Assembly (NCBI RefSeq): GCF_029961025.1
Contig: NZ_JASBVP010000006.1
Coordinates: 276,067-340,066 of the forward strand
Reading direction: 5' to 3'
DNA: 64,000 nucleotides
From: Mycobacterium sp.
Lineage (GTDB): Bacteria > Actinomycetota > Actinomycetes > Mycobacteriales > Mycobacteriaceae
Shown here: piece by piece, positions 52,466 through 61,920 of the stretch
Layout: every line of letters starts with the position of its first letter
How positions within the stretch are numbered: the first letter of the stretch is position 1
The notes under the pieces: model-generated
Told to the model about the DNA's origin: nothing
The model's input: the letters and a program-made list of their open reading frames with translations, nothing else
Databases searched by the model: none
Program-made: the position numbers and the translations under genes

Positions 52466-53833
52466 CTACGGGTCGTCGTCGTCTTCGTCGTCGCCCAGGA
52501 GCTTTTCGGGGTGGTGGTAGGCATTGACGCGAGCCTGCCCATGGTCGAGGTGGGCTGGGGGAAGCCATTCCGTCTCGCCGCTGGCGCGTTTGCGGGTTTG
52601 CCAGCCGCCCTCTTTGACCAGGGGATGATGTTGTCCGCAGCCGAACGTCAGGTCATCGATGTGGGTTTTACGGGATTTGGCGTACTCGGTGACGTGATGA
52701 ACCTCGCAAAAATAGCCGGGCACATCGCAACTGGGAAAGCTGCAGCCACGGTCCTTGGCGTAGAGCACGATCCGCTGCCCGGGTGAGGCGAGCCGTTTGG
52801 TGTGATACAGCCCGATTGCCCGGCCGTTGTCAAAGATCGCCAGATAGTGGTGTGCGTGGCGGGCCAGCCGGATCACATCGCTCATCGGCAGCAACGACCC
52901 GCCGCCGGTGAGTGCTCGCCCGGCGCCGGCCTCCAATTCTTGAAGTGTGGTGGTGACGATGATGGATGCCGGTAGCCCGTTGTGCTGGCCCAGCTTTCCG
53001 GAGGCCAGAACACTGCGCACCACTGCGGCGAGAGCGTCGTGGTTTCGTTGCCCGGTGGAGCGGGCGTCCCGGGCGACGGCATCTTCGCAGGGCGTGCCGT
53101 CGACGGTGGCCGCTTGGTGGTCGGGATGGCACATCCCGGGGGCGGCCCAGCGGGCCAGCACGGCTTCCAGCCCGGCGCGCACCTCGGGGGTCAGCCAACC
53201 TCGAATAGGCGACATCCCGTCGGCGTCTTGGATGCCAAGCGTCAACTCACGCCGCCGTGCCCGGTCCCCATCACTGAAATTGCCGTCGGGGTTAAGGCAA
53301 TCGGCGAGTTTGTCGGCGAGCTTTCGCAGCTCATCCGGCCGGTGCCGGGCAGCCAGGTCGGCCAGCTGTGACTCCGCGCGATCGCGGGTGGGGGCGTCGA
53401 CCCAGTGGGGCAGCTGCCGGAAAAACCGCCGGATCACCGTCACGTGGCCGGTTCCGATTGTGCCAGCGCGTTGCCCGGCGGCGGTACACGGCAACCGTGG
53501 GGGCAGCGGCTCACCGGTAAGCGCCCGCCGCTCACCTAAATCCGCGGCCTCATGGATACGCTGCGCGGCCTCCCCGCGGGTGATGCGCAACCGATTCGCC
53601 AACGCCTGCGCCAAACCGCCGCCGAGTTCGATCGGGCTGGCCAGCTGACCTACGTGATTGATCAGCGCGTGCCGCGGGACGCTCAGCCGCCGGGAAGCCG
53701 CTTCCAGCCGCTCCAGAAGCCTGAGCTGTTCGGGGACGGTCAGTGCGTCGAAGGACAGCTCGAGTAGCCCCGACACCGCATCATGCAGCGCATCGAAACG
53801 CTCCACGATCTCTTCGCGGCTACTCGAACCCAT
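52466..53833 (-). CDS. 13E12-family DUF222/HNH protein
   Basis: A 455-residue member of the mycobacterial 13E12 repeat family. DUF222 covers about residues 20-330. The C-terminal HNH motif is [46 protein letters not shown], described in pieces: Cys pairs for zinc, HH of the catalytic hairpin, then N replaced by D and the closing HH. It ends in a poly-acidic tail (DDEDDDDP). Copies of this family often mark recombination sites; here it adjoins the tRNA cluster and a large genomic junction. Confidence 0.9.
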   Translation of the reverse strand: MGSSSREEIVERFDALHDAVSGLLELSFDALTVPEQLRLLERLEAASRRLSVPRHALINHVGQLASPIELGGGLAQALANRLRITRGEAAQRIHEAADLGERRALTGEPLPPRLPCTAAGQRAGTIGTGHVTVIRRFFRQLPHWVDAPTRDRAESQLADLAARHRPDELRKLADKLADCLNPDGNFSDGDRARRRELTLGIQDADGMSPIRGWLTPEVRAGLEAVLARWAAPGMCHPDHQAATVDGTPCEDAVARDARSTGQRNHDALAAVVRSVLASGKLGQHNGLPASIIVTTTLQELEAGAGRALTGGGSLLPMSDVIRLARHAHHYLAIFDNGRAIGLYHTKRLASPGQRIVLYAKDRGCSFPSCDVPGYFCEVHHVTEYAKSRKTHIDDLTFGCGQHHPLVKEGGWQTRKRASGETEWLPPAHLDHGQARVNAYHHPEKLLGDDEDDDDP

Positions 53834-54058
53834 ATTCGAAAGCTATATCGCCTGTGTGACATCGCGGACGCTCAACCGGTGCAAATGACGAAAACGAACC
53901 GGGTTATCCACAGCCGCGAATGCATCCACAGCCAGCCCGGCGCAGCACAGGTCAACACAACTCGGCAGGGCTCGGCCAACCCGCGGTGCAGGCCACTCGG
54001 CACGACTCGGCCGATCCTGGGGGCGATGCGGCCGGCCCGGCCGAGCCCCATCACGGCG

Positions 54059-55405
54059 CTATCGGTAACGGCGAGCGGCGGCATTGGCCGCCGCCTCGGC
54101 CCGCGTGAGGGTTGCCGCGACGTCCCCGCGGCCCAGGAACATGTCGTCGAAAAACGGTTTGAGGGCCTGAAAGCCGGCGGCAAAGCCGGCGCCCCCCGGC
54201 GCGGGGATGCGCGGGCCGTTCAGCACGGTGAAAAAGGGTGAGACGTCCACGTGCTTGGCGGCCCAGTAGCCAAAGTAGATCTGCTGCGCCGGCAGCACCG
54301 CCGGGATGGCGCTGCCCCGGCGGCCGAGGTAGCCGTCACCCTGCTCGCTGCCCATCCAGGCTAGGACCTGACGCATTGCATTCGGGTGCTTAGATGCTGA
54401 ATTACCTGCCGCTGCAATACCGTTGGTGACACTGACCCGCCCGGACGGCCCGAGTGGCAGCATCGCCACCCCCCAGCGGAATCTCGCCCCCTCGGCAACC
54501 GCCGCCAGGTTGTAGGTGCCGGACTGAAACAGCGCCATCTTGCCGGCCAGAAATTGGTTACGGCAGAAATCCCCGTTGTCGTTGGTGTCCGAGGCCGGTG
54601 GCGAAACGTGGTCCTCGTTGATCAGGCGGACAAGGTAACGGAAAGCCGCGACCGCAGCGGGGTTGTCGAAGGCGAACTTGTCGTCACGCTGAAACACTCC
54701 ACCCGCCGACCCGATGTAGTTCAGATAGATCCCTTGCGGATCGTTGGCCGCATTGTATCCCCATTGGCGGACCCGGCTTGCATCGAAATCTCTAGTGCCC
54801 GCGGCATTCCCGTCGACGTCAAGGGTGAGCCTGGCCAGCAGCGGGCGCAGTGTGTCGGCGCCGTCCGGGCTCCACCGCAGCGTTCCCAGTACGGCGGGGT
54901 CGACGCCGGCCGCGGCCAGCAGATCCGCGTTGTAGTAAACGGCGATGCCCGCGTCGGTCAGTTGGGGCACTGCCCACAGCACACCGTTGCGGGTGAACTG
55001 GCTGACCACCGCCGGTTCCCATTCCGCTGCGGCAGCCCGGCCGAACGCCTGGTCGATGTTCAATAGCCGACCGTTGTCGGCATACTCGGCAAAATAGGCG
55101 TTGGACAGCCAAAAGATGTCGTCTGCGCTACCGCCGGCCACGTCGGTGCGCAAGGTGTCGAAATATGTCGAATAGGACACTACGTTGGTGCGTACCTCGA
55201 TATTCGGGTGCGCTCGGGTGAACGCCGCAAACGATTCCCGGTAGGCTGCGGCAACCTGTTCGTCCCACAGTCGCACCGTCACCACGGTCTTGCCGCCGGG
55301 CGGCCGGGCGGATATATCCAAAAGCACCGCCGCAGCACCCAACATCGCAGCAGCCAGGGCCAGCCCCGTAGCAACCAGAGTGGAAAGCCGTGGACGCCAG
55401 CTCAT
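54059..55405 (-). CDS. uspC: UspC, amino-sugar-binding lipoprotein/exported protein
   Basis: A 448-residue extracytoplasmic solute-binding protein (cluster B/D type). The N-terminal hydrophobic anchor LVATGLALAAAMLGAAAVLLDI lacks a lipobox Cys, so it is a signal anchor or cleaved signal. The mature part has typical SBP blocks (RTNVVSYSTYFDTLRTDVAGGSADDIFWL and LAGKMALFQSGTYN). M. tuberculosis UspC binds amino sugars. The ATG at 55405 overlaps the uspB stop by 4 bp, so the order is uspA-uspB-uspC. Confidence 0.94.
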   Translation of the reverse strand: MSWRPRLSTLVATGLALAAAMLGAAAVLLDISARPPGGKTVVTVRLWDEQVAAAYRESFAAFTRAHPNIEVRTNVVSYSTYFDTLRTDVAGGSADDIFWLSNAYFAEYADNGRLLNIDQAFGRAAAAEWEPAVVSQFTRNGVLWAVPQLTDAGIAVYYNADLLAAAGVDPAVLGTLRWSPDGADTLRPLLARLTLDVDGNAAGTRDFDASRVRQWGYNAANDPQGIYLNYIGSAGGVFQRDDKFAFDNPAAVAAFRYLVRLINEDHVSPPASDTNDNGDFCRNQFLAGKMALFQSGTYNLAAVAEGARFRWGVAMLPLGPSGRVSVTNGIAAAGNSASKHPNAMRQVLAWMGSEQGDGYLGRRGSAIPAVLPAQQIYFGYWAAKHVDVSPFFTVLNGPRIPAPGGAGFAAGFQALKPFFDDMFLGRGDVAATLTRAEAAANAAARRYR

Positions 55406-56229
55406 TTCAGTCCCGTAAGGACGATTGAGGACACAATGCGCCGTTGGAAGGCGAGGAACACCACAATCAGCGGCACGATAGCGACCGTGGTGGCGGCCAT
55501 CACCAATGTCCACTGAGCGTTATACCGTGACTGCAGGGCCGCCGTTGCCACCGTCAGCACCCGCCACTTGGTACCGCTGGTGATCACCAACGGCCACATG
55601 AAATTGTTCCATTGTGAGACCACGGTGATCAGCAATAGCGTAACCAGGATCGGCCGGCTGGCCGGCACCACCACATGCACGATCACGTCGAGGGTATTGG
55701 CGCCATCGAGACGTGCCGCGTTGATCAAGTCCTCCGGGATGGCACGAAAGTACTCGCGCAGCAGGAAGATCGCGTACGGCGAGCCGAACACGAACGGTAG
55801 CACCAGCGCCCAGAAGGTATTGCGCAAACCGATTTGGGCCATCATCAAATACAGCGGAATCACCGTAACCGTGGGCGGCACCATCAACGTTGCGACATAC
55901 ACCCAAAACAACACGTCGCGCCCCGGAAACTGCAATCGCGCGAACGCGTATGCGGCCAGCACGGAAAAGCTCAGTTGGCCGAGCGCAATCATGGCCGTCA
56001 TCACCGCGGTGACGGCCAGCGCTCGGACAAACCCGGCGTCGGCCAGACCGATGTAGTTGGCCAGGGTGGGCGGACGGGGCAGTGCCAGCGGCCCGCCCGT
56101 CGCGAACTGCAGCGGTGCGGTGAACGATGTCAGCAACCCCAACGTGAACGGAAGCAGTGTGATGACCGCGCCCACCGTCAGTCCGGTGTAGATCGCGATA
56201 GCCGGGAGGGCGCGGCTAGGTGAGCTCAT
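55402..56229 (-). CDS. uspB: UspB, ABC sugar permease
   Basis: A 275-residue MalG-type permease with six transmembrane helices. The cytoplasmic EAA loop reads EDLINAARLDGANTLDVIVHVVVPASRP near residue 185, which docks the ATPase. It overlaps uspA by 14 bp and uspC by 4 bp. No ATPase gene is adjacent, as in M. tuberculosis, so a shared MsmK/SugC-type ATPase encoded elsewhere must energise it. Confidence 0.94.
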   Translation of the reverse strand: MSSPSRALPAIAIYTGLTVGAVITLLPFTLGLLTSFTAPLQFATGGPLALPRPPTLANYIGLADAGFVRALAVTAVMTAMIALGQLSFSVLAAYAFARLQFPGRDVLFWVYVATLMVPPTVTVIPLYLMMAQIGLRNTFWALVLPFVFGSPYAIFLLREYFRAIPEDLINAARLDGANTLDVIVHVVVPASRPILVTLLLITVVSQWNNFMWPLVITSGTKWRVLTVATAALQSRYNAQWTLVMAATTVAIVPLIVVFLAFQRRIVSSIVLTGLK

Positions 56230-57100
56230 AGCTGATTCGGCGCCTGAAATACAGATGTTGGACGATGGTGATGCCGACCAGGATGACGAAAAGCACCACA
56301 GCCATCACCGCGGCCCGACCGACGGCCGCCGCGCCGAAGGCTTCGGCGTAAATGCGATGAGCGAGCAGGTCGGTGCGGCCCTGCGGACCACCGTCGGTCA
56401 GTGCATACACGGTATCGAAAACCTGTGCAGTGCTGATGATTCCGGTGACCAGAACGAAGAACATCGTGGGTCGCAGCATCGGTAGGGTGATACGCCGGAA
56501 TCGCTGCCAGGAGCTGGCGCCGTCGATGCGCGCCGCCGCATGGAGCTCCTCGGGGATAGCCAGGATGCCCGCCAGAAAAAACAGCGCCACATAGCCGACA
56601 TTCGTCCATACGACGACCGCCGACACCACCGGCAGCGCGAGGCCGGGATCGGTGAGCCAGTCGATCTGGTGGCCTAACACCGAGGCGACCGCGCCGTCGG
56701 TGGGTGCCAGGATCCAGCGCCACAACACCGCGATCGCCAGCGGGGCGCAGATCCACGGCAGCACGTACAGCGTGCGGAACAGGGCGCTGCCCGGCAGCCG
56801 GCGGGCCAGCATCGACGCCGCCAGCAGCCCGAGCGCTGTTTGTGCCGGCACCACCATCACCACGAACACCGCGGTGACGGCCAGCGAATTGCCGAACGCC
56901 GGGTCTGTCAGCACCGAGCGCCAATTGTCCAGTCCGACATACTCGATGGGGCCGAGAAGATCCCATCGATGCAGGCTGAGCCAGATTACGACCAGGACGG
57001 GCAGCAGCAGAAAGGTGACCATCCCGAACAGGCTGGGTGCCAGCAACGCATACCCTAGCGCGGTGACCCGGCGTCGGGGTGCCGGCCCGGCGTCATTCAC
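56216..57100 (-). CDS. uspA: UspA, ABC sugar permease
   Basis: A 294-residue MalF-type permease with six transmembrane helices. The EAA loop is PEELHAAARIDGASSWQRFRRITLPMLRP. The C-terminus (QHLYFRRRISYELT) is identical in type to the M. tuberculosis protein. GTG at 57100 is chosen for a GGGGGAGA about 8 nt upstream; the ATG at 57136 and GTG at 57106 are alternatives. It is the first gene of the operon and is divergent from tldD. Confidence 0.92.
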   Translation of the reverse strand: MNDAGPAPRRRVTALGYALLAPSLFGMVTFLLLPVLVVIWLSLHRWDLLGPIEYVGLDNWRSVLTDPAFGNSLAVTAVFVVMVVPAQTALGLLAASMLARRLPGSALFRTLYVLPWICAPLAIAVLWRWILAPTDGAVASVLGHQIDWLTDPGLALPVVSAVVVWTNVGYVALFFLAGILAIPEELHAAARIDGASSWQRFRRITLPMLRPTMFFVLVTGIISTAQVFDTVYALTDGGPQGRTDLLAHRIYAEAFGAAAVGRAAVMAVVLFVILVGITIVQHLYFRRRISYELT

Positions 57101-57231
57101 CGGCACGGTCTCCCCCCGCAGGCGGGGTGGCCCCACAGCGCGGGCCGAGGGCGGCCCTGTTCAACGCTTCGGGCCAGACTGTCGCCGACGTGGACCATGA
57201 AGGTATTAAAGCCGGTCGCTACGGTGGTGCT

Positions 57232-58755
57232 GTGACACCCGGGATCGATGCCGAGTTTCTGGCCCTGCCGCGCCATGAGTTCGCCGATGCCGCCCTGTCG
57301 GCGGCCACAGCCGCCGGAGCCGGCCACGCTGACCTGCGGGTTCACCGCATCACCACCGAGCGCATCCAGCTGCGTGACGGGCAGCTGGAGACCGCGGTGA
57401 TAAACCGCGAACTTGGCCTGGCGGTCCGGGTGATCGTCGACGGCACCTGGGGATTCGCCTCCCACGCCGAGCTGGCCGTCGACGTCGCCGCCGACACCGC
57501 GCGCCGGGCGGTCCAGGTGGCCGGGACGCTGGCGGCGCTGAACGCCGAGCGTATCGAGCTGGCACCGGAGCCGGTCTACAGTGACGTCACCTGGGTGTCG
57601 AGCTATCGGGTCGATCCGTTCAGCGTTCCCACCGCCGATAAGATCGCCGTGCTGGGGGACTACTCGGGCAGGCTGCTGGCCGGTAAGGACGGCGGGATCG
57701 GCGTTGATCACGTGTCGGCCGGTCTTACCGCCGTCAAGGAGCAGACGTTTTATGCCGACACTTTCGGGTCATCGATCACCCAGCAGCGGGTGCGGTTGAT
57801 GCCCACCCTGGAGGCGGTGACGGTCGACGCCGCGCCCGGAGGGTTCGATTCGATGCGGACCCTGGCGCCCCCGATGGCGCGCGGCTGGGAGGTGATGGCC
57901 GGCGACGAGGTGTGGAACTGGACCGATGAGCTCGCGCAGATTCCGTCGCTGCTGGCCGAAAAGGTCAAAGCGCCTAGCGTCACACCCGGGCCAACCGACC
58001 TGGTGATCGACCCCAGCAACCTGTGGTTGACCATTCACGAATCTATTGGCCACGCGACCGAATACGACCGAGCGATCGGCTACGAGGCCGCGTACGCCGG
58101 CACTTCGTTCGCCACCCCCGACAAGCTGGGCAGTCTGCGCTACGGGTCACCGGTGATGAACGTGACAGCCGACCGGACGGTTGAATTCGGTTTGGCCAGT
58201 GTCGGTTACGATGACGAGGGAGTCGCGGCGCAGCGCTGGGATCTGGTGCGCGAGGGGATTTTCGTCGGTTATCAGCTTGATCGGGTGTTCGCACGCCGGC
58301 TGGGGCTGCCGCGCTCCAACGGTTGTTCGTATGCCGACTCACCGCACCATGTGCCGATTCAGCGAATGGCCAACGTGTCGCTGCAGCCGGCCGCGGCAGA
58401 CGTCACCACGGCCGATTTGATCGGCAAGGTCGAGAACGGCATCTACATCGTCGGGGACAAGTCGTGGTCGATTGATATGCAGCGCTACAACTTCCAGTTC
58501 ACCGGTCAACGCTTTTTCCGCATCCGCGGCGGCCGCCTCGACGGACAGCTGCGTGACGTCGCCTACCAGGCCACCACCACCGAGTTCTGGAACTCGTTGG
58601 AAGCCGTGGGCGGCGCCTCGACGTGGCGGCTGGGCGGAGCCTTCAACTGCGGGAAGGCTCAGCCCGGGCAGGTGGCCCCGGTCAGCCACGGCTGCCCGTC
58701 GGCGTTGTTCCGCGGCGTCAACGTGCTCAACACCGTGGCTGAGGGCCGCCGATGA
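57232..58755 (+). CDS. tldD: TldD-family metalloprotease subunit
   Basis: A 507-residue TldD protein, the zinc-bearing half of the TldD/E protease, matching Rv2315c. The metal motif HESIGHATE starts at His269 and a conserved Cys follows in FNCGKAQPGQ. In E. coli TldD/E degrades unfolded peptides and matures microcin. GTG at 57232 gives the MTPGIDAEFLALPR start; the frame is open to 57079. Its stop overlaps the tldE start by 4 bp, ensuring coupled synthesis of the heterodimer. Confidence 0.94.
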   Translation: MTPGIDAEFLALPRHEFADAALSAATAAGAGHADLRVHRITTERIQLRDGQLETAVINRELGLAVRVIVDGTWGFASHAELAVDVAADTARRAVQVAGTLAALNAERIELAPEPVYSDVTWVSSYRVDPFSVPTADKIAVLGDYSGRLLAGKDGGIGVDHVSAGLTAVKEQTFYADTFGSSITQQRVRLMPTLEAVTVDAAPGGFDSMRTLAPPMARGWEVMAGDEVWNWTDELAQIPSLLAEKVKAPSVTPGPTDLVIDPSNLWLTIHESIGHATEYDRAIGYEAAYAGTSFATPDKLGSLRYGSPVMNVTADRTVEFGLASVGYDDEGVAAQRWDLVREGIFVGYQLDRVFARRLGLPRSNGCSYADSPHHVPIQRMANVSLQPAAADVTTADLIGKVENGIYIVGDKSWSIDMQRYNFQFTGQRFFRIRGGRLDGQLRDVAYQATTTEFWNSLEAVGGASTWRLGGAFNCGKAQPGQVAPVSHGCPSALFRGVNVLNTVAEGRR

Positions 58756-60122
58756 TCGGCGCACAACTGGCCATCGAGATCGCGCTGGACGCGGCCCGCT
58801 CCGGGGGGGCAGACGAGACCATGGTGCTGGTCACCGATCGCTCCGAGGCCTCGCTGCGCTGGGCGAACAACACCATGACCACCAACGGGGTGTCGACCAG
58901 CCGCAGCACCACCGTGATTTCGATTGTGCGCGAGGGCAACAACGCGCGGGTTGGTGCGCTGCGCTCCACCGAGGTGGATCCGTCGGTGCTGCCCGCCCTG
59001 GTGAGGGCATCCCAGAACGCGGCCGCGTCCGCCCCGAGGGCACGCGATGCCGCGCCACTGATCACCGGCACGGACGTACCAGATGACTGGGACGACGCCG
59101 TCTCCGGCACCGGTGCGGAGGTGTTCGCCGGTGTCGCGGAACCGCTGGCCCGGGGGTTTCGGGGTGCCGACCAGCTCTACGGGTTTGCGCATCACACGGT
59201 GGAGACGACGTTTCTGGCGACGTCGAGCGGACTGCGGCGGCGCTTCACCCAGCCCACCGGATCGGTGCAGATCAACGCCAAACGTGGCGGGGCGAGCGCC
59301 TGGGCCGGCATGGGTACGCCCGATTTCGCCGATGTGCCAACGGATTTGCTGCTGGAGCAACTGTCGGCCCGGCTGGGGTGGGCGGCACGGGTTGTGGAAC
59401 TGCCTGTGGGCCGCTACGAGACGATCATGCCGCCGTCGGCGGTGGCCGACATGATGATCTACCTGCAGTGGGCGATGAGCGGGCGCGGTGCGCAAGAGGG
59501 GCGCACCGCGTTCTCGGCCCCCGGCGGCGGGACCCGGGTGGGGGAGCGGCTCACCGATCTGCCGCTGACGCTCTACTCCGATCCTTTCGCCGCCGGACTG
59601 GCGTGCTCGCCGTTCGTGGCGGTCAGCGCCTCCTCGGAGACGGTGTCGGTGTTCGACAACGGGATGGATATCGCTCGGGTGGACTGGATCCGCGACGGGG
59701 TGATCAACGCCCTGGCCTATCCGCGGGCGGCGGCAGCCGAATTCGGCGCCCCGGTCGCGGTGGCCGCCGACAACCTGCTGATGAGCGGCGGCGATGCCGC
59801 GCTGGACGACATGATCGCCGGCACCGAACGCGGCCTGTTGCTGAGCACGCTGTGGTACATCCGCGAGGTTGACCCCACCACGCTGCTGCTCACCGGGCTT
59901 ACCCGCGACGGGGTCTACCTGGTCGAGGACGGCCGGGTGACCGCGGCGGTCAACAACTTCCGGTTCAACGAGAGCCCGCTGGATCTGCTGCGCCGCGTCA
60001 CCGACGTCGGCGCCAGCGAGGTGACACTGCCACGAGAATGGGGCGATTGGGCCACCCGGGCGGCCATGCCGCCGCTGCGGATACCTGACTTTCACATGTC
60101 GTCGGTGAGCCCGGCGCAGTAG
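58752..60122 (+). CDS. tldE: TldE/PmbA-family protease subunit
   Basis: A 456-residue TldE (PmbA) protein, the partner that completes the TldD/E heterodimeric protease and lacks the zinc motif. Family features include the N-terminal [17 protein letters not shown] substrate-side strand, an inserted [30 protein letters not shown] region, and a C-terminal block [16 protein letters not shown]. It starts in an ATGA overlap with tldD. It corresponds to Rv2314c. Confidence 0.93.
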   Translation: MIGAQLAIEIALDAARSGGADETMVLVTDRSEASLRWANNTMTTNGVSTSRSTTVISIVREGNNARVGALRSTEVDPSVLPALVRASQNAAASAPRARDAAPLITGTDVPDDWDDAVSGTGAEVFAGVAEPLARGFRGADQLYGFAHHTVETTFLATSSGLRRRFTQPTGSVQINAKRGGASAWAGMGTPDFADVPTDLLLEQLSARLGWAARVVELPVGRYETIMPPSAVADMMIYLQWAMSGRGAQEGRTAFSAPGGGTRVGERLTDLPLTLYSDPFAAGLACSPFVAVSASSETVSVFDNGMDIARVDWIRDGVINALAYPRAAAAEFGAPVAVAADNLLMSGGDAALDDMIAGTERGLLLSTLWYIREVDPTTLLLTGLTRDGVYLVEDGRVTAAVNNFRFNESPLDLLRRVTDVGASEVTLPREWGDWATRAAMPPLRIPDFHMSSVSPAQ

Positions 60123-60467
60123 TTCACCGCCGGGTGTCGGCGAGGAGCCGCGGAGGTCGGCGGCTCGGGCATTCGGGGCCCCGGGCCATCGCGGGCCGCT
60201 GCTGATGGCGGCGGTAGCGCCCGGGAGTAGCCGCCTCAGCGGCGATCGGTTCCGGCCGGTTGTAGGCACACCGTGGTATTGCTTGCCGTCTCGGGGGCGC
60301 TAATGTCGCTAATGCCGCTAAAGTCAGCGACGTGCAACGCATGTTCGGCAGCACTGCGGCGGCGGTGTTCCCGCAGCCTCGCCGGAGCCCGACCGAGGCA
60401 ATGACGCAGACGTGAGGTGCTGAAAAGTAGGGCAGTCACCAAGCAAAGACGCAGCCAGTTGACCTCA
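60123..60467. other. 345-bp gap after tldE
   Basis: No gene or clear element is visible. It contains short direct repeats (GCTAATGTCGCTAATGCCGCTAA near 60300) but no large hairpin. In H37Rv this region leads to the tRNA-Met and Rv2313c-Rv2309c; here the tRNA is cut. Confidence 0.5.
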
Positions 60468-60508
60468 GGGGCGGTAGCTCAGTCGGTTAGAGCCGCGGAC
60501 TCATAATC
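60468..60508 (+). pseudogene. truncated tRNA-Met (5' half only)
   Basis: The acceptor 5' strand, D-arm TAGCTCAGTCGGTTAGAGC and the anticodon loop CTCATAA (anticodon CAT) are present, but the sequence leaves the tRNA after TCATAATC. No anticodon-stem 3' strand, T-arm or acceptor 3' end follows, so it cannot fold into a tRNA. It marks the left border of a foreign or rearranged segment. Confidence 0.75.
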
Positions 60509-60744
60509 GGTGTTTCTGGGCGTTTGCCGCGTCGGCCAGCGTTGGTACGTTCTGAGTAACGCCCTTCTAGCTGCGGCGATAGGGTTTGTCGCGTTGACCG
60601 GAGCTGGACAGGTCTGGGAGCACTGCGGTATCTACTGCGGTATCGGCTGGACAGCCTCTTACGCAACGGCGGCACCACCGCCATGGGTTCACACCCATGC
60701 TCGCCTCCTCGACTTTTCGTTTCTTTCGTTTTAGCCTGGGGTGT

Positions 60745-61194
60745 ATGACAGCCCCACCCTTCCTTGAGGAACGCACCGTTTTACCACCTCAACAGCCCGA
60801 GGACTTGTCGGCGCTGCTGGCGGCGCTGGGCTCGGGCCAGGTTTCCGTGTGTGGCGGCGACGGCCATCCGATCACCCTCCCCGATCCTGTCCGGGAGGCG
60901 CTGTACAACGTCGTGTTGGCCCTCTCGCAGGGCAAGGGCATCACGCTAGTGCCGCGCCAAAGCAAGCTCACCACTCAGGAGGCAGCCGACCTACTGAACA
61001 TCTCCAGGCCGACGCTGGTGAAGCTTCTCGAAGAGGGCCGCATCCCTTTCGAGAAGCCAGGGCGGCACCGCAAGGTCAGCCTCGACGCGCTGCTGCAGTA
61101 TCAGCAGGAGATGCGGGCCCGCCGGCGCGCGGCGCTTGACGAGCTAACCCGAGACTCGGCGAACGAGATCGAGGCGATCCTCAAGGCGCGGTGA
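60745..61194 (+). CDS. excisionase-type HTH antitoxin of a broken PIN toxin locus
   Basis: A 149-residue antitoxin-like protein. The N-terminal half (residues 1-70) is family-specific (LPDPVREALYNVVLALSQGKGITLVP). An excisionase/MerR-type HTH follows (KLTTQEAADLLNISRPTLVKLLEEGRIPFEKPGRHRKVSLDALL). This architecture is typical of antitoxins that pair with PIN-domain ribonuclease toxins. Its TGA overlaps a GTG that would start the toxin, but that toxin has lost most of its length. The gene itself is intact, so the antitoxin may still be made. Confidence 0.85.
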   Translation: MTAPPFLEERTVLPPQQPEDLSALLAALGSGQVSVCGGDGHPITLPDPVREALYNVVLALSQGKGITLVPRQSKLTTQEAADLLNISRPTLVKLLEEGRIPFEKPGRHRKVSLDALLQYQQEMRARRRAALDELTRDSANEIEAILKAR

Positions 61195-61345
61195 GGGTTT
61201 AAACGAGCATGGCCACCCGCTCGGCCCTTCTCGGGATCGTGGCCGCATACACGAACCCGCCATTCACGGCCCACCAGGTCCTTGATGCGCTGGCACCCAG
61301 GTGCCGAAGTTCGCCGCTGAAGCGCGTCGGCTAATCCCATCTTGA
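61191..61345 (+). pseudogene. deleted PIN-domain toxin remnant
   Basis: GTG 61191 overlaps the antitoxin stop and reads Met-Arg-Val then hits a stop. The next 100 bp encode the C-terminal end of the PIN family (TNPPFTAHQVLDALAP, then, after a one-base frameshift near 61298, QVPKFAAEARRLIPS and a stop). The PIN fold and catalytic acids are gone. A deletion of roughly 130 codons explains this, so no active toxin can be made. Confidence 0.72.
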
Positions 61346-61518
61346 TCGCTATCAATGCCGAAACGAGGCCGCTGATCGCCAGAGATTCTTAGGCAAGGGT
61401 CCCCGAACTCGCACCTAGCCTAAGGTTAAGCCGAGGATCTGCAGAGATGGCCTGAGCTCGCCTGGGTTGCTGGTGGATTTCTCGGCTTAACTAGGATCAA
61501 AGCCATCCGGGGCAAAAA

Positions 61519-61553
61519 AGTGTATTGCACTAACTCACAAAGTGCATTACACT
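61519..61553 (+). promoter_or_regulatory. promoter with two palindromic operator sites
   Basis: Two 13-bp palindromic sites, AGTGTATTGCACT (61519-61531) and AGTGCATTACACT (61541-61553), lie 22 bp apart centre to centre. Inside them, -35 TTGCAC (61525-61530) and -10 TACACT (61548-61553) are separated by 17 bp. The GTG start lies 5 to 8 nt past the -10, so the mRNA is probably leaderless. Confidence 0.75.
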
Positions 61554-61557
61554 TTAG

Positions 61558-61918
61558 GTGGTGCGGATCGAATGTCTGTCCTCCGCCTGGCAGCACAGCA
61601 TCACAAGCGATGAGATCCGCGCGGTGATCTCCTACCCGGATCTCCTACCCGCTCCTGCGGTACGGGATCACCACCGTCTACGCGGACGCCGACACCTACA
61701 TGTTTGTCGGGAACAGGGTCAACAACGAACCATGGATCGAGGTTGCAGCCGAAGACGAAGACGGGCACACATGGGTGGTTTTTCACGCAATGATGCTCAC
61801 CCTCCGTGTCGCTGACGAGGTCTATGACATCTCTGGCGGCATCATCGACCTCCGCAGCGACCTGTCGCCGCAACGGCCGTATATCGGCCCCCGGTACGAC
61901 ATAGGAGAGGAAATCTGA
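61558..61918 (+). pseudogene. toxin gene frameshifted by a 13-bp duplication
   Basis: A reading frame from GTG 61558/61561 (RIECLSSAWQHSITSDEIRAVISYP) is thrown out of frame at 61639 and continues in another frame as LLRYGITTVYADADTYMFVGN to GEEI. Removing one copy of the exact 13-bp tandem repeat GATCTCCTACCCG restores one continuous protein of about 115 residues. The small size, the position before an RHH antitoxin gene and the operator sites suggest a BrnT/RelE-like toxin, but I do not recognise the fold with confidence. Confidence 0.72.
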
Positions 61919-61920
61919 CC

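Noticed and set aside
60510..60734. 74-codon frame after the cut tRNA-Met
   Set aside because: GTG start without ribosome site, no family, ends in low-quality sequence before the antitoxin promoter.
61411..61430. IdeR/iron-box-like sequence before the second TA locus
   Set aside because: Only half of the 19-bp consensus matches and no iron gene follows.
61426..61490. 10-bp inverted repeat TTAAGCCGAG / CTCGGCTTAA
   Set aside because: Loop of 45 nt and no associated gene end; may be chance or an old terminator, too weak to call.
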